A stretch of DNA of 44,655 nucleotides from SCTD01 sp036675425 (GTDB lineage Bacteria > Actinomycetota > Actinomycetes > Mycobacteriales > SCTD01), in assembly GCA_036675425.1 (NCBI GenBank), contig JAKFFB010000314.1:1-44655 (forward strand). The letters are read 5' to 3'. Of the stretch, positions 38,611 to 44,655 are shown piece by piece; position 1 is the stretch's first letter, and each line of letters opens with the position of its first letter. Under the pieces are notes generated by a model. The model was given only the letters and a program-made list of their open reading frames with translations, was not told the DNA's origin and searched no databases. The position numbers were made by a program, and so were the translations under genes.

Positions 38611-41190
38611 TCAGCGCCGGCGGGGCCGCAGCGCGAGCCCGCCGGCGAGCGCGAGCAGCGCCAGTCCTGCCAGAGCGGCGAAGGCCTGCGTCGGCAGCGA
38701 GCTGCTGCCGGCGACCGCCCGCGTCGCCACGGCCTCGCCCCGAGCGGCGGCCGCAGCCGGCACGGACGTCGCGGCGGGTGCCTGCTCCACCGCGACGGCC
38801 GGAGCGACCGGAGCGGCGCCCTTGCCCGATCCGGCACGGCTGCGGGCGGCGGCCGACTTCCCCAGGTCCGGCAGCGGGACGGAGTAGGCGCCGCGGCCGA
38901 AGTTGGAGGCCAGCAGGGTCTTGGTCTTGGCCTGCCAGTCCAGCGACGTGATGGGCGCGTTGGGCAGGCCGGTGCCGACCTTCAGCCAGCTCCTGCCCAT
39001 CCCCTTGCCGATCCCGCGGGTGACGAAGACGCCCACGTCGGAGGCGACCACCAGGTCGTCGCCGATCGGCAGCACGTCGTTGACGGGCGCCTGCGGCAGG
39101 TTGCCGCTCACGTCCTTCCAGGTCTTGCCGCCGTCCGCGGTGCGGAACACCAGCGACTTCTGCTTGCCGCTGCGGAAGCCCGAGAAGGAGGCGTACGCGA
39201 CGTTGGCCGGGTCGCGCCGGTCGATGGCGACGGAGGTGACCCAGTCGGTCGGCAGACCGGTCGCCCTCGTCCACGTCGTTCCGCTGTCGTGGGTGTACTG
39301 CACGCGACCGTCGTCGGTGCCGGCGTAGATGGTGCCGAACTCCACCTCGGCGGCGGCGATGGTCGTCACGGTGCCGTAGTTGCGGAACAGCGGGTTGGTC
39401 TCGCGACCGGGCCCGCCGGTGAGGTCGGGGCTGATCGGCGTCCAGGTCGCGCCCCGGTCGGTGGAGCGGTGCACGATCTCGCTGGCCGTGTAGACGGCAT
39501 CAGGGTCCAGCGGGTCGAACTCGATCGGCGACAACCAGTTCTTGCGGCTGCCCACGATCTCCCTCTCGAAGCTGCTCATGCCGTCGCCCGAGTTCGTGCT
39601 GCGCGCGCACACGCCGTACTGGCTGCAGCCGTAGACGATGCTGTCGTCGGTGGGGTCGAAGGCCATCTCGGTGCCGTCGCCGCCGGTGATGTCGTTGTAC
39701 TGGTCCTCACCCGGCTCGTCGTCGCCGAGGTAGTTGCGGTTGCCGCCGTTGTCCTGCAGCCCGACCAGGATCTTCTTCGGGTTCTGCTGGCTCACCGCGA
39801 CCGAGAACGGCTGGTTCCACGGCATGTACTCGCCGTGCTCGAAGCTCGCGCCGTTGTCGTCGGAGGTGTACGTGCCGCCGTCGTTGCCGACGTAGACCCG
39901 ACCCGGCTGACGCAGGTCCCAGGCCATGCCGTGCTGGTCGGCGTGCAGGCCGGGGCTGGACCCGAAGGTCAGGCCGCCGTCGGTGCTCTCGCTCATGTTG
40001 ACGCCCGTCGCGAAGACGTGGTCGGGGTCCTTCGGGTCGACGTAGACCCGACCGAACCACCAGGCGTAGACGAAGCCGCCGGTGACCAGCGGCAGGTCGA
40101 CGCCGGGGGTGAAGGTCGCGCCGCCGTCGTCGGAGCGGTAGAGCCCCGCGGTGAGGCCGGCCTCGGTCGAGGCGAGGATGTAGACGCGGTTCGGGTCGCT
40201 CGGGGCGACGGTGATGCCCAGCCGGCCGAGCAGCGGGTTCGAGGCCAGGCTGGGGCCGCCGATGCGGGCCCACGTCTTGCCGCCGTCGGTGCTCTTGAAC
40301 GCGCCGCTGCCGACGCCGGTGTACAGCCGGCGGTCGGGCTCGCGGATGCGGTCCCACATGGTCGCGTAGACGACGTTGCTGCTCGTGGGGTCGAGCTGGA
40401 CGTCGACGGCGCCGGTGGTGTCGTTGGCGCCCTCGAGCACGCGGGTCCAGGTCTTGCCGCCGTTGGTGGTCTTGTAGAGACCGCGCTCGCCGCCGCGGGT
40501 GTAGAGCGGGCCGTTCGCCGCGACCCACACGACGTTCTCGTTGCGCGGGTCGACCAGGATGCGCCCGATGCGGTCGCTGCCCTTCAGGCCCATGTTCTTC
40601 CAGCTCTTGCCGCCGTCGGCCGAGCGGTAGACGCCGGTGCCGCCGTAGGTGATCGAGCCGCCGCCCGGGCCGGCCTCACCGGTGCCGGCCCACAGCACCC
40701 CGCTCTTGGAGACGTCGAGCGCGCCGATCGCCTGGGTGAGGTGGTCCGGCCAGACCGAGCGGTAGCGCTGGCCGCCGTCGGTGCTGTGCCAGATGCCGCC
40801 GCTGGCGGTGGCGGCGTAGACGCCGTTGCGGCGCTTGGGGTCGACGACGACGTCGAGCACCCGGCCGCCGATGTTGGTCGGGCCGCGCAGCTGCCAGCGT
40901 GCCTTCGCCAGCGCGGGGTCGCTGGCCGTGGTCTTCGCCGCCACCGCGGCGGCCTGGGTCGACGCGCGCTCGAACGCGCCGACCGGCACCGTGCCGCCGC
41001 GAGCCGCCAGCATCGCGTCGCCCGGCTCCGCGGCCGGGTCGAGCAGGGCCTCCAGGCCGGAGGCGCTGATGCCGGCGAGCGGCGGCGCCACGACGGGGGC
41101 CGCGGAGGACACCGGGGTGGTCAGCCCGGGCGCCGCGACGAGCGCGACGAGGACCGGCAGGGCGGCAAGGGGCAGCAGACGGCGACGCAT
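38611..41190 (-). CDS. Secreted Asp-box beta-propeller protein with C-terminal membrane anchor
   Basis: The 859-residue exported protein has a signal peptide (about 1-30). A long array of Asp-box units follows (STDGGQRY, TTNGGKTW, STDGGKTW, SDDGGATF, STDRGATW, THDSGTTW, TADGGKTW), as in sialidase, Vps10 or GH74-type propellers. I count at least ten, consistent with one or two propellers. No clear catalytic set for a sialidase or xyloglucanase could be identified. The tail LPTQAFAALAG, a hydrophobic helix and RPRRR resemble a sortase tail but lack the LPxTG threonine-glycine. Start ATG 41190 precedes MRRRLLPLAAL. Confidence 0.87.
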   Translation of the reverse strand: MRRRLLPLAALPVLVALVAAPGLTTPVSSAAPVVAPPLAGISASGLEALLDPAAEPGDAMLAARGGTVPVGAFERASTQAAAVAAKTTASDPALAKARWQLRGPTNIGGRVLDVVVDPKRRNGVYAATASGGIWHSTDGGQRYRSVWPDHLTQAIGALDVSKSGVLWAGTGEAGPGGGSITYGGTGVYRSADGGKSWKNMGLKGSDRIGRILVDPRNENVVWVAANGPLYTRGGERGLYKTTNGGKTWTRVLEGANDTTGAVDVQLDPTSSNVVYATMWDRIREPDRRLYTGVGSGAFKSTDGGKTWARIGGPSLASNPLLGRLGITVAPSDPNRVYILASTEAGLTAGLYRSDDGGATFTPGVDLPLVTGGFVYAWWFGRVYVDPKDPDHVFATGVNMSESTDGGLTFGSSPGLHADQHGMAWDLRQPGRVYVGNDGGTYTSDDNGASFEHGEYMPWNQPFSVAVSQQNPKKILVGLQDNGGNRNYLGDDEPGEDQYNDITGGDGTEMAFDPTDDSIVYGCSQYGVCARSTNSGDGMSSFEREIVGSRKNWLSPIEFDPLDPDAVYTASEIVHRSTDRGATWTPISPDLTGGPGRETNPLFRNYGTVTTIAAAEVEFGTIYAGTDDGRVQYTHDSGTTWTRATGLPTDWVTSVAIDRRDPANVAYASFSGFRSGKQKSLVFRTADGGKTWKDVSGNLPQAPVNDVLPIGDDLVVASDVGVFVTRGIGKGMGRSWLKVGTGLPNAPITSLDWQAKTKTLLASNFGRGAYSVPLPDLGKSAAARSRAGSGKGAAPVAPAVAVEQAPAATSVPAAAAARGEAVATRAVAGSSSLPTQAFAALAGLALLALAGGLALRPRRR

Positions 41191-41227
41191 GACCGGGGCA
41201 TTCGCCGCGAACCGCTCGTGCTCCTGC

Positions 41228-41281
41228 CTGATCTTCCCGGTTTCCCCAGCATCAGGGTGCTGGGGAAACCGGAAAGATCAG
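41228..41281. terminator. 24-bp-stem hairpin between the PrimPol and propeller genes
   Basis: Bases 41228-41251 pair with 41258-41281 around a 6-base loop TCAGGG, with a single mismatch (C41236/A41273). The arm includes GGTTTCCCCAGC. The right arm reaches into the stop codon of the PrimPol gene. It can fold on either strand and would terminate PrimPol transcription before the propeller gene. It is far longer than ordinary terminators and could be a dispersed palindromic element. Confidence 0.7.
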
Positions 41282-42315
41282 TCCGGAGGATCCCCGCGCT
41301 GGCGGCGCTTGCGTGAGGGCTGCACCCGCAGCGGCTCGCCCTCCTGCTTGGCGAACTGCGGCGGGAAGGGCGCCTCGCCCTCGCCCTGGCTCTCGTACAG
41401 CTCCAGCAGGGGCGTCAGGTCGTGGGCGACGTCGTCGATGGCGGCGTGCACGTCCCCGAGCTCGGCGAAGCGCTCGCGCATCGTCCAGATGTCGAAGTCC
41501 TCCACCCGGGCCGAGGTCACCTCGGCCCAGGTGAGCGGCGCGGAGACGTAGGCGGAGCGCGAGGCGCGCACGCTGTAGGCGGAGGCGATCGTCTGGTCCC
41601 GCGCCATCCGGTTGTAGTCCAGGAAGACGCGCTCGCCGCGCTCCTCGCGCCACCAGCGGGCGGTCGCGATCTCGGGCCGGCGGCGCTCGATCTCGCGGGC
41701 GACCGCGACGGTCGCGTGCCGCACCTCTGTGAAGGTCCACCGGGGCTCGATCCGCAGGTAGACGTGGATGCCCTTCGACCCCGAGGTCTTGGGGTAGGTC
41801 ACGACGCCGAGCTCGTCGAAGAACCGCTGGACCTCCAAGGCGACCTCGACGACGTCGTCCCAGTCGGTGCCGGGCATCGGGTCGAGGTCGATGCGCAGCT
41901 CGTCCGGGCACTCCGTGTCAGCCCGCCGGGACGGCCAGGGGTGGAAGTCCAGGGTCCCCTGCGTCGCCGCCCACACGACGTGCGCGACGTCGACCGGGCA
42001 CAGCTCCCGGGCGCTCCTTCCGGACGGGAAGGACACGGTCACGCCCTCGATCCACGGCGGCGCGTGCTCGGGCAGCCGCTTCTGGTAGATCGCCTCCGTC
42101 TCCGCACCGCCGGGGTGGCGCTTGAGGACGGTGGGCCGCTCGCGCAGCGCCCGGACGATCCCGTCGCCGACGGCGAGGTAGTACTCGATCAGGTCCAGCT
42201 TGCGGCCACGACCCTCGGGAAGCCCGCTGAAGTAGGTCTTCTCGGGGTTGGTGACCTTCACGACGCGCTCGCCGGAGGGGGTGTCGACCTCGATCTCGAC
42301 GAACGGCGACGGCAT
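41278..42315 (-). CDS. LigD-type DNA polymerase/primase (PrimPol) domain protein
   Basis: This 345-residue stand-alone NHEJ polymerase domain is like mycobacterial Rv3730c. Such enzymes fill gaps and extend ends, often with ribonucleotides. The metal-binding pair is Asp143/Asp145 in RIDLDP. KTSGSKGIHVYLRI and FLDYNRMARDQTIASAYSVR are conserved family blocks. ATG 42315 is used; the frame extends upstream antisense to msrB without support. A basic tail (RKRRQRG) ends it. It lies divergent from msrB, 39 bases apart. No Ku gene is in the window; the LigC-type ligase is at 32474. Confidence 0.93.
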   Translation of the reverse strand: MPSPFVEIEVDTPSGERVVKVTNPEKTYFSGLPEGRGRKLDLIEYYLAVGDGIVRALRERPTVLKRHPGGAETEAIYQKRLPEHAPPWIEGVTVSFPSGRSARELCPVDVAHVVWAATQGTLDFHPWPSRRADTECPDELRIDLDPMPGTDWDDVVEVALEVQRFFDELGVVTYPKTSGSKGIHVYLRIEPRWTFTEVRHATVAVAREIERRRPEIATARWWREERGERVFLDYNRMARDQTIASAYSVRASRSAYVSAPLTWAEVTSARVEDFDIWTMRERFAELGDVHAAIDDVAHDLTPLLELYESQGEGEAPFPPQFAKQEGEPLRVQPSRKRRQRGDPPD

Positions 42316-42354
42316 GCGCGGAACAGTACGCAGCCCGTCCGCGCTGCACCCCTC

Positions 42355-42777
42355 ATGACCTACGAGGTGACCAAGACCGACGAGCAGTGGCGTGCCGAGC
42401 TGACCCCGGAGGAGTACGCCGTGCTCCGCCAGGCGGGGACCGAGCGGCCGTGGACCGGCGAGTACAACGACACCAAGACGGTGGGGGTCTACTCCTGCCG
42501 CGCCTGCGGCCAGGAGCTCTTCCGGAGCGACACGAAGTTCGACTCGCACTGCGGCTGGCCGAGCTTCTACGCCCCCAAGGACGGTGACGCCGTCGAGCTG
42601 CGCGAGGACCGCTCGCTCGGCATGGTCCGGGTCGAGGTGCTCTGCTCGCGCTGCGGCAGCCACCTCGGGCACGTCTTCGACGACGCCCCTCAGACACCTA
42701 CCGGTGAGCGCTTCTGCATGAACTCCGTCAGCCTGCGGCTGGTCGCCGCGCAGGACGAGGCCGAACGGCCGACATGA
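42355..42777 (+). CDS. msrB: Peptide-methionine (R)-S-oxide reductase
   Basis: This 140-residue cytoplasmic repair enzyme reduces methionine-R-sulfoxide. Two zinc CxxC pairs (CRAC and CSRC), the HCGWPSFY segment and catalytic Cys121 in RFCMNS are intact. ATG 42355 is chosen, because the frame upstream is antisense to the PrimPol gene. No ribosome-binding site is present (GCACCCCTC precedes the ATG), so initiation may be leaderless. Confidence 0.96.
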   Translation: MTYEVTKTDEQWRAELTPEEYAVLRQAGTERPWTGEYNDTKTVGVYSCRACGQELFRSDTKFDSHCGWPSFYAPKDGDAVELREDRSLGMVRVEVLCSRCGSHLGHVFDDAPQTPTGERFCMNSVSLRLVAAQDEAERPT

Positions 42778-42805
42778 AGCCGGTGCAGGTGGGCACAGGT
42801 CCGGT

Positions 42806-43231
42806 GTGAACGGCGGCGCCCTGCAGGTCCGGCTGGAGCTGCCCGGTGCCCCGGCGAGCGTGCGGAGCGCCCGGCAGCTGGTCTCCGGCGCCCTGCGCGA
42901 CTGGGGGCTCGAGCACCTCGAGGAGCCCGCCGTCCTGCTGGTCAGCGAGCTGGTCACCAACGCCGTGCTGCACGCGCGGACCCACCTGGCCGTCGAGGTG
43001 GAGCACACCGAGACGGTCGTCCGGGTGCGCGTGCGCGACGGCTCCCGACGCCGACCGCGACTGCGGCGCCACGAGGTGTCGGCGGCCACCGGCCGCGGGC
43101 TGCGGATGCTGTCCGCGATGGCCTGCCGCTGGGGCTGCGACGACGCGGCGGAGCCGTACGCCAAGGCGGTCTGGTTCGAGCTCCCCGTGGACCGGGTGCT
43201 GCTGCCGCGGCCGCGGGGCGTCGAGGACTAG
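42806..43231 (+). CDS. RsbW-like ATP-binding serine kinase (HATPase_c_2)
   Basis: This 141-residue GHKL ATPase-fold protein resembles anti-sigma/anti-anti-sigma switch kinases. The N-box is ELVTNAVLHA (Asn52), the G1 box VRDGS (about 76-80) and the G2 region GRGLRML (about 96-102). Many actinobacterial paralogues have no known partner, and no anti-sigma antagonist gene is adjacent. GTG 42806 follows msrB by 28 bases. Its TAG stop lies in a CTAG shared with the convergent hemQ stop. Confidence 0.87.
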   Translation: MNGGALQVRLELPGAPASVRSARQLVSGALRDWGLEHLEEPAVLLVSELVTNAVLHARTHLAVEVEHTETVVRVRVRDGSRRRPRLRRHEVSAATGRGLRMLSAMACRWGCDDAAEPYAKAVWFELPVDRVLLPRPRGVED

Positions 43232-43920
43232 GGCAGGCTCGCGACGATCTCCGCGATCGGCTTGCGGATGCCCGACCAGAACGGCGTCTCGAGCTTGGTG
43301 TGCAGCCGCGCCCGCGAGCTGCGCAGGTGGCGCAGGCAGTCCGTGATGCGGTGCATCTCGTCGGCCTCGAACGCCAGCAGCCACTCGTAGTCGCCGAGCC
43401 CGAAGGCGGCGACGGTGTTCGCGCGGACGTCCTCGTACTCCCGGCCCTGCATGCCGTGCTCGGCGAGCATGCCGCGACGCTCGTAGTCCGGCAGCAGGTA
43501 CCAGTCGAGCGAGCGGTTGAACGGGTAGACGCAGACGTACTTGCGGGGGTCCTCGCGCCGGACGTAGGCCGGGATGTGGTTGCGGTTGAACTCCGCCGGC
43601 CGGTGGATGCCGATGCTCGACCAGACCGGGCTCAGGTGGCGCCCCAGCGCACTCTGCCGGAAGCGGCTGTAGGTCTCCTGCAGCACGTCGACGTCGGGGC
43701 AGGTCCACCAGACCAGCAGGTCGGCCTCGGCCTTGAACCCGGCGATGTCGTAGGTGCCGCGGGTGTAGACGTCCTTCTCGAGCGCGGTGTCGAGGAGCTG
43801 CTGCGCATCGTCGGCCAGTGCGGAGCGGTCCTCCGGCAGCGGTGTCGTCGCCTTGAAGACGGCGTACATCGTGTAGAGCAGCTGGTCGTTGAGCTCGCGC
43901 GCGCTGGGGGCCTCAGACAT
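43228..43920 (-). CDS. hemQ: Coproheme decarboxylase HemQ (chlorite-dismutase family)
   Basis: This 230-residue enzyme carries out the last step of the coproporphyrin-dependent heme pathway of Gram-positive bacteria, decarboxylating coproheme to heme b. Family landmarks are LLYTMYAVFK near the N-terminus, WWTCPD, the YPFNRSLDWYLLP segment with the likely catalytic tyrosine, and GLGDYEWLLAFE. ATG 43920 overlaps the 3' end of the upstream hemY by 8 bases, so the two are translationally linked. The longer in-frame upstream extension lies within hemY and is ignored. Confidence 0.94.
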   Translation of the reverse strand: MSEAPSARELNDQLLYTMYAVFKATTPLPEDRSALADDAQQLLDTALEKDVYTRGTYDIAGFKAEADLLVWWTCPDVDVLQETYSRFRQSALGRHLSPVWSSIGIHRPAEFNRNHIPAYVRREDPRKYVCVYPFNRSLDWYLLPDYERRGMLAEHGMQGREYEDVRANTVAAFGLGDYEWLLAFEADEMHRITDCLRHLRSSRARLHTKLETPFWSGIRKPIAEIVASLP

Positions 43921-44655
43921 GGGCCTCATTCTGCCCGAGGACCGCGCGCGCGGCACCGCGCCCGGAGCGGATGCAGACGGGGATGCCGACGCCGTCGTAC
44001 GCCGCACCGGCGACGGCGAGGCGCGGCTGGCCGGCGACCGCCTCCCGGACGCGGCGGACCAGGTCGAGGTGGCCGACGGCGTACTGCGGCAGCGAGCCGC
44101 CCCAGCGCGAGACGCGAGTCGCCAGGACGCGCGGGAGGGGGCCGGTGATCGCCTCGAGGTCGGCGCGGACCACGGCGGCCAGCTCCTCGTCGGTCCGCTG
44201 CAGGTCGGCGACCTCGCCCGCCCGGCCGACGCTCCCCCGCAGCACGAACGGCTGCGCCGGCAGGTGCGGCCACTTGCGGCTGGAGAACGTGACCGCCTTG
44301 GTCGTACGCCCCTCGACCGCGGGCACGAGGAACCCGCTGCCGGGGCCCTCGACGGGGGCGTCGAGGACGAGGGTCACCAGCGCGACGCTGGCGTAGTCGA
44401 CGCCGGCCAGCTCGGCTGCGGCGGTCGGCACCAGGCCGGCCAGCAGCCGGGCGGCCGGGGCCGCGGGGACGGCGAGCACGACGGCATCGGCCTCGAGCAC
44501 CTGCGGGTCGGCGGCGCTGCCGGTGACCAGGCGCCAGCCGGTGGGGGTGCGGGCGAGCTCGCGGACGGTGGTGCGGAGCCGCACCTCGGCGGCGGCGGCG
44601 CGCGCCAGGACCTGCGGCAGCCGGCCGAGCCCGCCGACCAGGGTGGCGAAGGGGG
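43913..44655 (-). CDS. hemY: Coproporphyrinogen/protoporphyrinogen oxidase, 5' part beyond the window
   Basis: This is the C-terminal part (about 246 residues) of a HemY/CgoX-type FAD enzyme that oxidises coproporphyrinogen III in the pathway ending with HemQ. The frame is open to the window edge. TLVGGLGRLPQVLARA, DAVVLAVPAAPAARLL, WPHLPAQPF, RWGGSLPQYAVGHL and the FAD-binding end LAVAGAAYDGVGIPVCIRSG are characteristic. The N-terminal Rossmann motif is outside the window. Its stop lies inside the hemQ start region. Confidence 0.93.
   Translation of the reverse strand, partial: PFATLVGGLGRLPQVLARAAAAEVRLRTTVRELARTPTGWRLVTGSAADPQVLEADAVVLAVPAAPAARLLAGLVPTAAAELAGVDYASVALVTLVLDAPVEGPGSGFLVPAVEGRTTKAVTFSSRKWPHLPAQPFVLRGSVGRAGEVADLQRTDEELAAVVRADLEAITGPLPRVLATRVSRWGGSLPQYAVGHLDLVRRVREAVAGQPRLAVAGAAYDGVGIPVCIRSGRGAARAVLGQNEAHV

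Overview
The window looks like chromosome from a morphologically complex, high-GC actinobacterium. Base composition is strongly GC-rich throughout. Gene content supports this: an SsgB-type sporulation/cell-division protein, GAF-ANTAR regulators, an RskA/ECF sigma pair, the GlgX-TreY-TreZ trehalose route, a 13E12/DUF222 HNH gene under a textbook actinobacterial LexA box, a stand-alone LigD-type PrimPol with a LigC-type ligase, and HemY-HemQ. I cannot assign a genus. Genes are densely packed. No stretch over 300 bases lacks a gene or RNA; the largest gaps are about 220-235 bases, at 7058-7276, 10729-10963 and 11778-11996.

Layout. 1-85 appears to be foreign sequence, perhaps the end of an insertion element, abutting a C-terminally truncated sugar-binding lipoprotein. 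1026-4314 (minus) holds an ABC sugar permease, a HIT-family Ap4A phosphorylase-like protein and ThrS, all overlapping. 4361-5477 (minus) encodes an OsmC-type peroxiredoxin and an AMIN-like lipoprotein. 5562-8728 (plus) is a signalling block: two overlapping GAF-ANTAR genes and a GAF-EAL phosphodiesterase with an unexpected recombinase-like tail. A tRNA-Val(CAC) follows. 8829-10728 (minus) encodes a PGPGW membrane protein, an RskA-like anti-sigma factor and its ECF sigma factor, divergent from ssgB (10964). tRNA-Gly, tRNA-Cys and tRNA-Val(GAC) follow, ending in a strong terminator.

11997-17013 encodes an FtsH-type protease with an altered pore loop, a large secreted Asp-box/VWA protein with integrin-beta-like features, and a 41-residue Cys-rich protein. 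17108-24979 is the glycogen-to-trehalose block glgX-treY-treZ, with a convergent diguanylate cyclase gene between treY and treZ. 25074-26669 encodes a secreted subtilase with an LPATG sorting tail. 26722-30715 holds a small Cys-rich protein, ZapE, an APH-like kinase, a DoxX-like membrane protein and an FAD oxidoreductase.

30741-38606 is one colinear run starting at a LexA-box promoter: DUF222/HNH protein, LigC-like ligase, holin-like membrane protein, ABC-F ATPase, hybrid sensor kinase and TesB. 38611-42315 (minus) has an Asp-box propeller protein, a 24-bp hairpin and a LigD-type PrimPol. MsrB and a small RsbW-like kinase follow on plus. The window ends inside the minus-strand hemY-hemQ heme pair.

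Themes. DNA repair is represented by the SOS-box HNH/ligase genes plus the PrimPol. Cyclic-di-GMP and RNA-based signalling appear as GGDEF, EAL and ANTAR proteins. Carbon storage and osmolyte conversion run through GlgX, TreY and TreZ. Cell-surface functions are two propeller proteins and the sortase-type subtilase. Several genes have -10-like hexamers 6-8 nt before the start codon, which suggests leaderless transcripts.
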